Positions 34,538 through 43,613 of a DNA stretch of 64,000 bases are shown here, piece after piece. How positions within the stretch are numbered: the first letter of the stretch is position 1; each line of letters opens with the position of its first letter. The notes beneath the pieces were generated by a model. The model saw only the letters and a program-made list of their open reading frames with translations. It searched no databases and had not been told where the DNA came from. The position numbers were made by a program, and so were the translations under genes. Source of the stretch: an uncultured Paracoccaceae bacterium (lineage in GTDB: Bacteria > Pseudomonadota > Alphaproteobacteria > Rhodobacterales > Rhodobacteraceae); NCBI GenBank assembly GCA_947500055.1, contig CANMQO010000008.1:186001-250000 (forward strand), written 5' to 3'.

Positions 34538-34594
34538 ACCCCGCTTTACCTTCACAGACCATGGGCATAGTTTGCCGCCAGGGGAGGGCCGCAG

Positions 34595-35458
34595 ATGGCA
34601 ACCGGTACGCAGATACGCACCTATTTCAACGGAACATGGCATGACGGGGATGTCCCGATCATGCGGGCGGCGGACCACGGATCATGGCTTGGCACCACCG
34701 TTTTTGACGGCGCGCGCTCCGTGGGCGGGCTGACGCCTGATCTGGACAAACATTGCGCACGGGCCAACCATTCTGCGAAGGCGCTGATGATCACGCCCAC
34801 GGTCAGCACCCTGGACATGGTGGCCATCGTGCATGAGGGGCTGAAAGCCTACGCGCCCGACGCCGCCGTCTATATCCGGCCCATGTATTGGGCGATCCAT
34901 GGCGACAGCACGGCAATCATCCCGCTGGCGGACGAAACCGGCTTTGCCATCTGTCTTGAGGAAATCCCCCTCGCCCCGCCCAGTGCCAGCACGACGCTGG
35001 GGCGCACCCGGTTCCGCAGGCCGGTGTTGGAAGACGCCGTGGTCAACGCCAAGGCGGGCTGCCTTTATCCCAACAATGCCCGTATGTTAGCCGAGGTTCG
35101 CGCCCGCGGGTTTGGCAACGCGCTGGTGGCGGATGCGCTGGGCAACGTGGCCGAAACGGCAACGGCCAACATCTTTATGGTCAAGGACGGGGCGGTCTTC
35201 ACCCCCGTCGCCAACGGCACATTTCTGGCGGGGATCACCCGCGCGCGCCATATCACCAACATGCAGACCGACGGGATGGAGGTGCATGAAACCGTGCTCA
35301 GCTTCGCCGATTTCGAGGCAGCGGATGAGGTGTTCATGACCGGCAACATGTCCAAGATCACCCCTGTTACCGCCTTCGAGGACACGCAATACCAGATCGG
35401 GCCTGTCACCCGTAGGCTGCGCGATATGTATTGGGACTGGGCGGCCAGCGCCTCTTGA
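34595..35458 (+). CDS. Class IV aminotransferase (branched-chain type)
   Basis: A 287-residue fold-type IV PLP enzyme related to IlvE and D-amino-acid aminotransferase. The N-terminal YFNGTWHDGDVPIMRAADHGSWLGTTVFDGARSV is characteristic. The likely PLP lysine is in VVNAKAGCLYPNNARMLAEVRARG, and the cofactor glutamate in NVAETATANIFMVKDG; GTFLAGITRARHI follows. Transaminates branched-chain or related amino acids; the exact substrate is unclear. ATG 34595 has AGGGGAGG upstream. It overlaps the permease gene at its end (TTGA), so the two may be cotranscribed. Confidence 0.88.
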   Translation: MATGTQIRTYFNGTWHDGDVPIMRAADHGSWLGTTVFDGARSVGGLTPDLDKHCARANHSAKALMITPTVSTLDMVAIVHEGLKAYAPDAAVYIRPMYWAIHGDSTAIIPLADETGFAICLEEIPLAPPSASTTLGRTRFRRPVLEDAVVNAKAGCLYPNNARMLAEVRARGFGNALVADALGNVAETATANIFMVKDGAVFTPVANGTFLAGITRARHITNMQTDGMEVHETVLSFADFEAADEVFMTGNMSKITPVTAFEDTQYQIGPVTRRLRDMYWDWAASAS

Positions 35459-36486
35459 ACCGGCAACTCGCGCTCGCGCCAAGGCTTGTGCTTCTGGCGG
35501 TTCTGACCGGGGTGGGAACGGCGCTGGCGATCCTGTTGAACCTGCCCATCCCGCTTTTGATCGGGCCCGCGCTGGCAACGACGTTGGGCGGGCTTTGCGG
35601 GCTGGACCTGCGGTTTCCGGTGCCACTGCGCAATGCGGTGTTTCTGGTGGCCGGTGTGGCTATCGGGGCAACTGTTTCACCGGCATCGGTCGCGGCCTTT
35701 ACCAATTGGCCACTGGCCTTTGCCATTCTGGGTATTTCAATCGTGGCCATGATGTTGCTGGGGCAACAGCTGATGCAGCGGATGATGCAGACCACACCAC
35801 GCGCAGCCCTTCTTGCCGCCACGCCGGGGCATCTGAGCTACGTGATTGCATTGGGCGAGGACCTCAAACTCCCGACCGAGCGGGTGGCCATCGTGCAATC
35901 GATCCGGCTTTTGACGCTGACCCTGCTTGTCCCGCTTGCGGCCTATCTGTGGGGCATCGAAACCGGAATCGGGATCATACCCGATGACACAACCGAAATG
36001 ACCCTGCTGCAAACGGTGCTTTGCCTTGCGGCAGCATTGGCATTGGCACCAATACTGATGCGGTTGCGGGTCCCGGCGGCTATGCTGATCGCGGGGATGG
36101 TGATCGGGGTTGCCGCGCGGCTCAGCGGCTTTACCCCCGGTACGCTCAGCCATTGGATCGCCTATCCTGCGCTCGCGGCCATCGGGGCGCTGATCGGCAC
36201 GCGTTTCGTCGGGATCAGCCTGCAAGACCTGCGGCAATCGGCCAAGGCGGGGCTGGCCGGCACCACCCTTGCGGCATCCATCACACTGGTTGCGGCGTTG
36301 GCGGCAATGGGTCTTGTCGACATGCCGCTTTTACATGTTTTGGTGGCTTTCGCGCCCGGCGGACTGGAAACCATGACAGTGATGGGCGTCGCGCTTGGGG
36401 CCAATCCCGGTTTCGTGGCTGCCGCCCATGTGTTCCGGTTACTGATCCTCGCGGTCCTTGTCCCGCTTGTCATTGGACGGTCATAA
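35455..36486 (+). CDS. AbrB family (ammonia monooxygenase-like) membrane protein
   Basis: About 343 residues with around ten hydrophobic segments. The two-repeat pattern and phrases LLIGPALATTLGGLCGL, RLPTE/QSIRLLTL and AAHVFRLLILAVLVPLVI fit the AbrB_dom (old name AmoA-like) family of putative transporters. These are not true ammonia monooxygenases. I place the start at the TTG at 35455, overlapping the aminotransferase stop as TTGA; a TTG at 35431 would add eight residues. Substrate unknown, perhaps linked to amino-acid or keto-acid export given the neighbour. Confidence 0.75.
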   Translation: MNRQLALAPRLVLLAVLTGVGTALAILLNLPIPLLIGPALATTLGGLCGLDLRFPVPLRNAVFLVAGVAIGATVSPASVAAFTNWPLAFAILGISIVAMMLLGQQLMQRMMQTTPRAALLAATPGHLSYVIALGEDLKLPTERVAIVQSIRLLTLTLLVPLAAYLWGIETGIGIIPDDTTEMTLLQTVLCLAAALALAPILMRLRVPAAMLIAGMVIGVAARLSGFTPGTLSHWIAYPALAAIGALIGTRFVGISLQDLRQSAKAGLAGTTLAASITLVAALAAMGLVDMPLLHVLVAFAPGGLETMTVMGVALGANPGFVAAAHVFRLLILAVLVPLVIGRS

Positions 36487-36544
36487 GGGTCGTTGCCAGT
36501 CCCGTGATGATACGCCAATATCAGCGCGAATAGGGGAGACTGTG

Positions 36545-37000
36545 ATGCGCAAGTTTTTGGTCGTGCTTGATGACAGCCGCGAATGCCTGAACGCCATGCG
36601 CTTTGCCGCGATGCGGGCGGCGCATACCGGGGGAGGGGTCGCAATCTTGTCGATTATCCCGCCGGATGAATTCAACCACTGGATCGGCGTGGGCGAGATC
36701 ATGCGCGCTGAGGCGCGTGAACGGATCGAGGTCCATTACGAGGTCTTCGCCAAATGGATGCGCGACAAGCAGAATGTGCATCCCGAACTGATCATCCGCG
36801 AAGGTGAACCGCTGGTCGAAATCATGGCACAGGTCAATGAAGACCCGGATATCGGTGTCTTGGTCCTTGGTGCAGGCACCGACAACAAGGGTCCTGGGCC
36901 TCTGGTCACGCAACTCAGCCGTCAATCAGGCAGTCTGCCAATCCCGATTACCATTGTCCCCGGCGATCTGGCGAAAGAACGGCTCGAAGCCATTACCTGA
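36545..37000 (+). CDS. Universal stress protein UspA family
   Basis: A 151-residue Usp-fold protein. MRKFLVVLDDSRECLNAMRFAAMRA opens the Rossmann-like domain and VLVLGAGTDNKGPGPLVTQLSRQ resembles the ATP-binding loop G2xG9xG(S/T), though the second half is altered. GGGGAG precedes the ATG at 36545. It follows the AbrB gene by 58 nt. Confidence 0.88.
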   Translation: MRKFLVVLDDSRECLNAMRFAAMRAAHTGGGVAILSIIPPDEFNHWIGVGEIMRAEARERIEVHYEVFAKWMRDKQNVHPELIIREGEPLVEIMAQVNEDPDIGVLVLGAGTDNKGPGPLVTQLSRQSGSLPIPITIVPGDLAKERLEAIT

Positions 37001-37430
37001 CAGACAGGACAATGCGCTCCTCTCGGAGAATCGGCCCAGCATGCGTTGGTCGAGGTACTCCGTCTGCGTTTCAAAACCGGCAAATGCATTGATTTGGGTT
37101 TCATTTGCCTCACGGGGTCGCGATTGGGTGAAAATATTGGCCGCTCACGCATTTGGGTGCGCCTGTAATCTGTGATCGGCTGAAAGGTGCCGGGCTGACC
37201 CAGGGGCAGCCTGCGCACAGATCATCCCGCGCTTCTGTGCGCTGTTGCACAGTAACCCGCCACTGGGCAATCCTCCTGCGTGTCAAGCACCAAACCTCAT
37301 CACAATTGTCACCGTTTTCGTGATCGCCCCGGCCCTACAAATCACCGGGCAGAGCATCAATCTTAGCTTCATCAAACGAACGCAGACACGCTCTGCTCAA
37401 CACCGCAAACACATATAAAGGAACGAAACC
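37001..37430. other. 430-nt intergenic region without a recognised feature
   Basis: No coding sequence with a ribosome-binding site, no RNA gene and no strong hairpin is seen. A GCACAG-like string recurs but without pattern. It separates the UspA gene from the small secreted-protein gene and must hold the latter's promoter. Confidence 0.4.
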
Positions 37431-37760
37431 ATGTCCGTTAAAACATTCATCTTCGCTGCTGCCGCTGCCGCTGTGACCGCCACTGCCGGTGCCGCTGACA
37501 CCTATTTCGAGAACGGCAAGAACCTGGAAGGCGGCGACGTGCTCGAGCTGGGCCTGATCACCGCTGACAGCGCTGGCGTGCTGGAAATCTACGACTATCA
37601 CACAGGTCAGCAAGGCAAACTGGTCGGGACCGAGCGTCTGACAGCCGGTGCCAACACAAATGTCCGCGTCAACACAGGCCTGCCTCAGACACGTGATGTG
37701 ATCGCCGTGGTCAAGATCGACGGTCAGGTCGTCGCCTCCAAGCAGTTCGACGTGAACTAA
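37431..37760 (+). CDS. Small secreted beta-rich protein (DUF7282-like)
   Basis: A 109-residue protein with a signal peptide (MSVKTFIFAAAAAAVTATAGA) and a mature part of about 88 residues with alternating valines and polar residues (VLELGLITADSAGVLEIYDYHTGQQGK...NVRVNTGLPQTRDVIAVVKIDGQVVASKQFDVN), suggesting a small beta sandwich like the DUF7282 secreted domain. AAGGAA lies before the ATG. It has its own terminator. Role unknown; composition suggests an abundant periplasmic protein. Confidence 0.72.
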   Translation: MSVKTFIFAAAAAAVTATAGAADTYFENGKNLEGGDVLELGLITADSAGVLEIYDYHTGQQGKLVGTERLTAGANTNVRVNTGLPQTRDVIAVVKIDGQVVASKQFDVN

Positions 37761-37780
37761 GCCACCCTTCCTCCCCTCCC

Positions 37781-37816
37781 GCAAAGAGCTGGCGCAAAAC
37801 GCGCTGGCTCTTTTGC
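37781..37816 (+). terminator. Terminator after the small secreted protein
   Basis: GCAAAGAGC pairs with GCTCTTTTGC across an interior section (GGCGC/GCGCT partly paired), followed by TTTT at 37811. Lies 20 nt after the stop. Confidence 0.75.
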
Positions 37817-37893
37817 AGTTTAGAACGATTCCAAACCTTGACTCACGGCATGGCCAGGCGCATATGTAAAGCCTGACAAAAAAGGTTGGCCCC

Positions 37894-38457
37894 ATGTTCA
37901 TCCAGACTGAATCGACCCCAAACCCTGCAACACTGAAATTCCTGCCCGGCCAGAACGTGCTTGAAGTCGGCACCGCCGATTTCCCGACGGCAGTAGCGGC
38001 TGAAAAATCACCTCTTGCCCAGCGCATCTTTGCATCCGGCGATGTGACGGGCGTGTTTTTCGGGCGCGATTTCGTGACCGTGACCAAGGCTGATCAGGTG
38101 GAATGGGATCATATCAAACCCGGCATTCTGGGTGCGATCATGGAGCATTACCAATCCGGCCAGCCGGTCATGCAGGACGATCACACACCTGCCAGCGGCC
38201 ACGCGGAACATAGCGGCGAGGATGGAGAAATTGTCAATCAGATCAAAGAATTGCTGGATACGCGGGTGCGCCCGGCAGTGGCACAGGACGGTGGTGATAT
38301 CACGTTCCACGGCTTTGACCGGGGCATCGTCTATCTGCACATGCAAGGGGCCTGCGCAGGCTGCCCGTCTTCAACGCTGACATTGAAAATGGGTATCGAA
38401 AACCTGCTGCGCCATTATATCCCCGAAGTGGTCGAGGTGCGGCCCGTTGCCGCCTGA
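37894..38457 (+). CDS. NfuA-like Fe-S cluster carrier (Nfu_N plus NifU)
   Basis: A 187-residue two-domain protein that delivers [4Fe-4S] clusters. The Nfu_N domain opens it (MFIQTESTPNPATLKFLPGQ), and the C-terminal NifU domain has the cluster cysteines C154 and C157 in MQGACAGCPSSTLTLKMGIENLL. The order Nfu_N-NifU is that of the alphaproteobacterial/mitochondrial NFU1 type. It overlaps tsaB by 11 nt. Confidence 0.92.
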   Translation: MFIQTESTPNPATLKFLPGQNVLEVGTADFPTAVAAEKSPLAQRIFASGDVTGVFFGRDFVTVTKADQVEWDHIKPGILGAIMEHYQSGQPVMQDDHTPASGHAEHSGEDGEIVNQIKELLDTRVRPAVAQDGGDITFHGFDRGIVYLHMQGACAGCPSSTLTLKMGIENLLRHYIPEVVEVRPVAA

Positions 38458-39109
38458 CACCAAGCTGATTGCCTTTGACACATCGGCGGCGCATTGCGCC
38501 GCCGCTTTGCTATTGGGCGACCGGGTAATCACACGGGTTGATGAAATGGCCAGGGGGCAGGCAGAACATCTGATGCCCATGCTTGAAAATATGCTGATTG
38601 CCGCAGGGCTGAACTGGCGCGATCTTGATGCCATTGGTGTGGGTATCGGTCCCGGCAATTTTACAGGTATCCGTATCTCGGTGAGTGCAGCGCGCGGGCT
38701 CGCGCTGGGGCTTGGCAAACCGGCGATTGGTGTTTCGACCCTCGAAGCCCAAACATTCGGCTTGGATGGCGCTGTCCTCTCCTGCCTCGATGCGCGCGGG
38801 GACCGAGCCTACATCCAGACGTTCGTTCCTGAACGCGACTTGCCGCCTCCGGCCCTCGTCGAAATGGCGGCAGAGGCGTTCCCCTGCGATTTTGGCGATC
38901 TCACCCCCCGGATTGTCGGCCCAAATGCGGCTAAGGTCGCTGAATTGACAGGGTATCAAATGGTGCAACCCACCTGCCCCACAATCGAAGCCATCGCGCG
39001 GCTTGCCGCCGCCCGGATCGGCACGGCCCATGGCCGCCCTGCCCCGCTCTATATCCGCAGCGCCGATGCCGCCCCGCCGAAAGATCCCGCGCCGGTGCTG
39101 CTGTCGTGA
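38447..39109 (+). CDS. tsaB: tRNA threonylcarbamoyladenosine biosynthesis protein TsaB
   Basis: A 220-residue ASKHA-fold partner of TsaD, needed for t6A at position 37 of ANN-decoding tRNAs. LIAFDTSAAHCAAALLLGDRV, EHLMPMLENMLIAAGL and VGIGPGNFTGIRISVSAARGLALGLG are the usual motifs. It starts at TTG 38447, overlapping the NfuA gene, and is coupled to the following rimI by a 4-nt overlap (GTGA). Confidence 0.9.
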   Translation: MPPDTKLIAFDTSAAHCAAALLLGDRVITRVDEMARGQAEHLMPMLENMLIAAGLNWRDLDAIGVGIGPGNFTGIRISVSAARGLALGLGKPAIGVSTLEAQTFGLDGAVLSCLDARGDRAYIQTFVPERDLPPPALVEMAAEAFPCDFGDLTPRIVGPNAAKVAELTGYQMVQPTCPTIEAIARLAAARIGTAHGRPAPLYIRSADAAPPKDPAPVLLS

Positions 39110-39537
39110 CACCGGTTGAACTGGCAACCTTGCATGGGGCCGCCTTCGATGCTGGCCGGGGGTGGTCCGCCGTGGAGTTTGCCCAGCTTCTGGAGCAGAA
39201 GGGCGTCTTCCTTAGCCACAACACGCAGGCATTTGCGCTCATCCGGGTGACATTGGATGAGGCGGAGTTGCTGACATTGGCAACCAATCCCGCGCATCGC
39301 AGACAGGGGCACGCCAAAACCGCGCTGACCAAAGCCGAATCTATTGCGACCCAAAACGGGGCTTGTGAAATGTTTCTGGAAGTGGCCGAAGACAACGCAG
39401 CCGCACGGGCGCTTTATACCAGGACCGGTTACAAACAGGTGGGACGCCGACCGGGCTATTATGCGACGAATGCCGCCGCACCCGTTGCAGCACTGGTCCT
39501 GCGCAAGGAATTGCCCCTAGGTCAAGCGCCGGAATAA
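39106..39537 (+). CDS. rimI: GNAT acetyltransferase, RimI-like
   Basis: A 143-residue GNAT domain. The acetyl-CoA loop reads LTLATNPAHRRQGHAKTALTKAESIA with the RRxGxA pattern, followed by LEVAEDNAAARALYTRTGYKQVGRRPGYY, typical of RimI (N-acetylation of ribosomal protein S18). The GTG start is at 39106. Coupled to tsaB, the usual neighbour. Confidence 0.88.
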   Translation: MTPVELATLHGAAFDAGRGWSAVEFAQLLEQKGVFLSHNTQAFALIRVTLDEAELLTLATNPAHRRQGHAKTALTKAESIATQNGACEMFLEVAEDNAAARALYTRTGYKQVGRRPGYYATNAAAPVAALVLRKELPLGQAPE

Positions 39538-39707
39538 CGAACATTAGCGGCCATGTTCCGGCCAGAAATGTCAAAAACCGGTTGATCTTCGCTGCTGGGA
39601 AGGGCCTTATCTTGTGATGGACCGGCAACGACCGGCTCGGTTTTATTCAAAAGGGTGACTGGCATTGGTCGCAGTCACCCAATGTTCAACGACCTGGGAG
39701 ACGATAT

Positions 39708-40703
39708 ATGACCCTTATGCAAAAATTCCTCGGCGCTTCTGCTGCACTGGCCCTGACGGCAGGTGCCGCGGCTGCCGATCCCGCGATTTTGTTCGATCTT
39801 GGCGGCAAGTTCGACAAATCCTTTAACGAAAGCGCCTATACCGGGGCAGAGCGTTGGGCGGCCGAAACCGGCGGCAAATATGCCGAAGTTGAAATTCAGT
39901 CCGATGCGCAGCGTGAACAGGCGATCCGCCGTTTTGCCGAATCTGGCGCCAATCCAATTGTGATGGCTGGTTTTTCATGGGCGACACCGCTCGCCGAAGT
40001 GGCTGCGGACTATCCTGACACAAAATTCGCAATCATCGACATGGTTGTGGATGCGCCAAACGTGCGCTCTGTCGTTTTCAACGAGCATGAAGGATCTTAC
40101 CTCGTTGGCATGATGGCGGCGATGGCGTCTGAGACCGGCACTGTTTCCTTTGTTGGCGGTATGGATATCCCACTGATCCGGAAATTCGCCTGTGGCTATG
40201 CCCAGGGCGTCAAGTCCGTGAACCCGGACGCAACCGTGATTGCCAACATGACCGGCACCACACCTGCCGCATGGAATGATCCGGTGAAGGGTTCCGAACT
40301 GACGCTGGCGCAGATCAGCCAGGGTTCTGACGTTGTCTTTGCGGCCGCTGGTGGCACCGGCGTTGGTGTCCTGCAAACCGCAGCTGACGAAGGTATCTAT
40401 TCCATCGGCGTTGATGCAAACCAGAACTACCTGCATCCCGGTCAGGTTCTGACATCCATGCTCAAGCGCGTTGATAACGCGGTTTACGAGGCGATGCTTG
40501 CAGGCGAAGATCTCGAAACCGGCTTTAACGTCATGAGCGTGGGCAATCGTGGTGTCGGGTTTGCCATGGACGCAAATAACGAGCCTATCGTCGGCTACGA
40601 CATGCTGTCCGCGACATATGCCGCCGCTGCCGAAATGTCCGCTGGCACATTGAGCGTTCACGACTACACAAGCGACGAAAGCTGCCCCGCGCTCGACTTC
40701 TAA
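39708..40703 (+). CDS. BMP family nucleoside-binding lipoprotein-like periplasmic protein
   Basis: A 331-residue substrate-binding protein of the Bmp/PnrA-like family, which binds purine nucleosides. The signal peptide is MTLMQKFLGASAALALTAGAAA before DPAI; there is no lipobox cysteine, so it is likely soluble. The motifs ILFDLGGKFDKSFNESAYTGAERW, SQGSDVVFAAAGGTGVGVLQTA and SIGVDANQNYLHPGQVLTSMLKRVDNAVY are family features. GGGAGA precedes the ATG. It is followed by a hairpin and then the transporter genes. Confidence 0.9.
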   Translation: MTLMQKFLGASAALALTAGAAAADPAILFDLGGKFDKSFNESAYTGAERWAAETGGKYAEVEIQSDAQREQAIRRFAESGANPIVMAGFSWATPLAEVAADYPDTKFAIIDMVVDAPNVRSVVFNEHEGSYLVGMMAAMASETGTVSFVGGMDIPLIRKFACGYAQGVKSVNPDATVIANMTGTTPAAWNDPVKGSELTLAQISQGSDVVFAAAGGTGVGVLQTAADEGIYSIGVDANQNYLHPGQVLTSMLKRVDNAVYEAMLAGEDLETGFNVMSVGNRGVGFAMDANNEPIVGYDMLSATYAAAAEMSAGTLSVHDYTSDESCPALDF

Positions 40704-40729
40704 GCGCGGCGATTGGCAGACGAAATTGG

Positions 40730-40755
40730 GGTCGCGCCGAGCAATTGGCGCGGCC
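40730..40755 (+). promoter_or_regulatory. Hairpin between the nucleoside-binding protein and the transporter genes
   Basis: GGTCGCGCC (40730-40738) pairs with GGCGCGGCC (40747-40755) through nine base pairs with one G-U, loop GAGCAATT. It comes directly before an AGGAGG site and a small ORF. Confidence 0.7.
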
Positions 40756-40778
40756 TCACACTTTAGGAGGAGTGGACC

Positions 40779-40913
40779 ATGGATAATGGGGTGTGGCCGA
40801 CATGCATACCACAACCGTTGCCGAAATGGCGCCAGATCAATACTCTACCTAATATGACAACAAAAAAACGGACCAAGGCAATCGGCTTTGCAGGCATGGG
40901 AGATGCAGGATGA
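40779..40913 (+). CDS. Possible 44-residue leader ORF coupled to the nucleoside-transporter ATPase
   Basis: AGGAGG (40765-40770) lies 8 nt before ATG 40779, and the frame runs 44 codons to a TGA that overlaps the ATPase start (ATGA, 40910-40913). It begins MDNGVWPTCIPQP and ends FAGMGDAG. No family is recognised and it is too short for most gene finders. It may be a leader peptide that couples translation to the ATPase, or the AGGAGG may be only a decoy site. I regard it as a candidate. Confidence 0.45.
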   Translation: MDNGVWPTCIPQPLPKWRQINTLPNMTTKKRTKAIGFAGMGDAG

Positions 40914-42514
40914 CGGAACAAGCCCCCGCGATTGAGCTGAAAGGCATCTCAAAGGCGTTTGGCCCGGTACAGGCCAACAAGGATATCTCGATCCGGGTGA
41001 TGCCCGGCACAATCCACGGCATCATCGGAGAGAATGGCGCAGGCAAGTCGACCCTGATGTCGATCCTATACGGGTTCTACAAGGCAGATGCGGGCGAAGT
41101 CTTTATCGCTGGCCAAAAAACATCCATTCCCGACAGCCAGGCCGCCATTGCAGCCGGTATCGGCATGGTTTTCCAGCATTTCAAGCTGGTGGAAAACTTC
41201 ACTGTGCTCGAAAACGTCATTCTGGGGGCCGAGGATAGCGGGTTGCTGCGCCCATCCCTCGCCCGTGCGCGCCGCGAGTTGAAATCGCTGGCAGAAGAAT
41301 ATGAACTGAACGTCGACCCCGACGCGCTGATCGAAGAGGTCGGCGTCGGCATGCAGCAGCGGGTCGAGATCCTCAAAGCCTTGTATCGCAAGGCAGATAT
41401 CCTGATCTTGGACGAGCCCACCGGCGTGCTGACCCCGGCAGAGGCCGACCACCTGTTCCGCATTCTTGAGAACCTCAAGCGCGAGGGCAAGACGATCATC
41501 CTGATCACCCACAAGCTGCGTGAAATTATGGAGATCACGGACACCGTCAGCGTGATGCGACGGGGTGAGATGACGGCGACCGTCAAAACAACTGATACCA
41601 GCCCGGCAGAACTGGCCGAACTGATGGTTGGCCGCAAGGTCCTGTTGCGCGTTGACAAGGCACCGGCCCAGATCGGCCGCAAAATCCTTGAAGTGCGCGA
41701 CTTGAACGTCACCGATGACAAGGGCGTGCATCGCCTTAAAGGCGTCAGCTTTGATGTGCATGCGGGAGAAATTCTGGGAATCGCCGGGGTTGCGGGCAAC
41801 GGCCAGTCCGAATTGCTCGAAGTGCTGGGCGGCTATGAACGCGCCACCGGATCCATCAAAGTGAATGGTGAGGAAATTGACCTGACCGGCGCGAAATCCG
41901 ACGGGCAAAGCCGCCGTCTGCGTGGCATTGCCCATGTGCCGGAGGATCGGCAACGCGAAGGGCTGATCATGGATTACGCGGCATGGGAAAACACCGCCTT
42001 TGGCTATCATCATGCTGATGAGTATCAGCGATCAAGCCTGTTCATGGACAATGCCGCCATCCGCAAGGATACCGAGGAAAAGATGGCCCGTTTCGACGTG
42101 CGCCCCCCCGATCCAAAGCTGGCGGCCAAGAATTTTTCCGGTGGGAACCAGCAGAAAATCGTGCTCGCGCGCGAGATTGAGCGAAACCCGGACCTGCTTT
42201 TGATCGGTCAACCAACACGCGGCGTGGACATCGGGGCCATCGAATTCATCCACCAGCAAATTGTTGCACTAAGGGATCAGGGCAAGGCAATTTTGTTGGT
42301 TTCTGTGGAGTTAGAGGAAATTTTGTCGCTCTCTGACCGGATCGCCGTTATGTTTGACGGAAAAATGATGGGCGAGCGGATGCCTCAAGAAACGGACGAA
42401 AAAGAGCTTGGTCTGCTTATGGCAGGGATGACAACCGAGCCGCAGGGATCGCTGCACGAAGCGGTTGAGGCCAATCTGGCCCATGCTGGCGGTGACGCCA
42501 GCAAGGAGGTTTGA
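40910..42514 (+). CDS. Nucleoside ABC transporter ATPase, two-domain (NupA/YufO-like)
   Basis: A 534-residue tandem ATPase. The first half has Walker A GENGAGKST, signature-like VGVGMQQRVEILKALYR, and Walker B ILILDEPTGVLTPAE; the second half has the weaker site GVAGNGQSELLEVLGG and a clear signature FSGGNQQK with DLLLIGQPTRGVD. The substitution of the second Walker A is normal in sugar/nucleoside (Rbs/Nup) type ATPases. Its start overlaps a 44-codon ORF. Substrate is probably purine nucleosides given the binding protein and downstream PNP. Confidence 0.93.
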   Translation: MTEQAPAIELKGISKAFGPVQANKDISIRVMPGTIHGIIGENGAGKSTLMSILYGFYKADAGEVFIAGQKTSIPDSQAAIAAGIGMVFQHFKLVENFTVLENVILGAEDSGLLRPSLARARRELKSLAEEYELNVDPDALIEEVGVGMQQRVEILKALYRKADILILDEPTGVLTPAEADHLFRILENLKREGKTIILITHKLREIMEITDTVSVMRRGEMTATVKTTDTSPAELAELMVGRKVLLRVDKAPAQIGRKILEVRDLNVTDDKGVHRLKGVSFDVHAGEILGIAGVAGNGQSELLEVLGGYERATGSIKVNGEEIDLTGAKSDGQSRRLRGIAHVPEDRQREGLIMDYAAWENTAFGYHHADEYQRSSLFMDNAAIRKDTEEKMARFDVRPPDPKLAAKNFSGGNQQKIVLAREIERNPDLLLIGQPTRGVDIGAIEFIHQQIVALRDQGKAILLVSVELEEILSLSDRIAVMFDGKMMGERMPQETDEKELGLLMAGMTTEPQGSLHEAVEANLAHAGGDASKEV

Positions 42515-42518
42515 GGCC

Positions 42519-43613
42519 ATGGACGTGATGCCAAAATGGGCCGATGTAGTCCTGATTCCGCTCATCTCGATATTTCTGGCGGCGATCCTGTCGGCGCTTG
42601 TTATTCTGGCCATCGGGGAAAACCCCTGGGAGGCGCTCAAACTGATGGTTCAGGGCGCGCTAGGGTCCACCTATGGCTGGGGCTACACGCTTTATTACGC
42701 CACCAACTTCATCTTTACCGGGTTGGCGGTTGCCATCGCCTTTCACGCCCGGATGTTCAATATCGGCGGTGAAGGTCAGGCCCTTTTGGGCGGGCTTGGC
42801 GTGGCCATCATCTGCCTTTATATTCCCTGGCCACATTGGTCACTTGCCCTGCTGGGGGCGGCGATTGGTGCTGCGATTTTCGGAGCCGCATGGGCGGCGA
42901 TCCCGGCCTTTTTGCAGGCCAAACGCGGCAGCCACATCGTGATCACCACGATCATGTTCAACTTTATCGCGGCTGCATTGCTGAACTATTTCCTGATCGG
43001 CGCATTGAAAGTGCCCGGTTCGATGGAACCCGCATCGGCCAAATTTCCCGAGGCAACGCATCTGCCATCCTTTCAGGACATGTTCAGCTTTGGCGAAAGC
43101 ACGCTGTTCCGCGGCGCTCCGGCGAATATCACATTTTTTGTCGCGCTCGCGGCCTGTTTCGGCCTTTGGGCGCTGATCTGGCGGACCCGACTGGGTTATG
43201 AAATCCGGGCATTCGGACATTCGGAATCCGCAGCAAAATACGCGGGCATCAGCCCGACCAAGATCATTATGGTTGCCATGCTTATCTCAGGCGCTCTTGC
43301 CGGCATGATGGCCATCAACAACGTCCAGGGCGAGGCCGAACGGCTGGTCCTGAACGCAGTGGAGGGGGCGGGCTTTATCGGCATCGCCGTCGCACTGATG
43401 GGGCGCAGCCATCCTTTTGGGGTGTTTCTGGCGGCCCTTCTTTTCGGCTTTCTATATCAAGGCGGCGCAGAACTCGCCCTATGGACGTCGATCCCCCGTG
43501 AATTGATCATCGTAATACAGGCATTGGTGATCCTGTTCACGGGCGCACTGGATAACATGGTGCGCATGCCGCTTGAGCGGCTATTCCTATCAATGAGGAG
43601 AGCAAGAAAATGA
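42519..43613 (+). CDS. Nucleoside ABC transporter permease 1 (NupB/YufP-like)
   Basis: A 364-residue membrane permease with about nine hydrophobic stretches. The central motif FHARMFNIGGEGQALLGGLG is the family fingerprint and the C-terminal VEGAGFIGIAVALMGRSHPFGVFLAALLFGFLYQGGAEL is conserved. Start ATG 42519 follows AAGGAGG, so the earlier frame is not used. It is coupled by ATGA to a 140-residue unknown gene. Confidence 0.92.
   Translation: MDVMPKWADVVLIPLISIFLAAILSALVILAIGENPWEALKLMVQGALGSTYGWGYTLYYATNFIFTGLAVAIAFHARMFNIGGEGQALLGGLGVAIICLYIPWPHWSLALLGAAIGAAIFGAAWAAIPAFLQAKRGSHIVITTIMFNFIAAALLNYFLIGALKVPGSMEPASAKFPEATHLPSFQDMFSFGESTLFRGAPANITFFVALAACFGLWALIWRTRLGYEIRAFGHSESAAKYAGISPTKIIMVAMLISGALAGMMAINNVQGEAERLVLNAVEGAGFIGIAVALMGRSHPFGVFLAALLFGFLYQGGAELALWTSIPRELIIVIQALVILFTGALDNMVRMPLERLFLSMRRARK

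Larger units (their letters stand above)
34015..34594. other. 580-nt intergenic region with a second copy of the compound repeat
   Basis: No gene is supported here. It contains a small hairpin TTGGTCA-aagc-TGACCAA at 34164-34181 (possible terminator region of the amidohydrolase operon, but no T-tract), the compound repeat at 34219-34328, and an inverted repeat at 34506-34537 close to the aminotransferase start. A reading frame from 34320 into the aminotransferase gene lacks a ribosome-binding site and coding composition. Confidence 0.5.

Noticed and set aside
34320-34733. Plus-strand frame upstream of the aminotransferase
   Set aside because: It overlaps the start of the aminotransferase gene in another frame and crosses the inverted repeat; composition is not protein-like.
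39538-39707. Purine riboswitch before the nucleoside-binding protein gene
   Set aside because: No three-stem purine-aptamer pattern with its conserved loop sequences is visible in the 170-nt leader.
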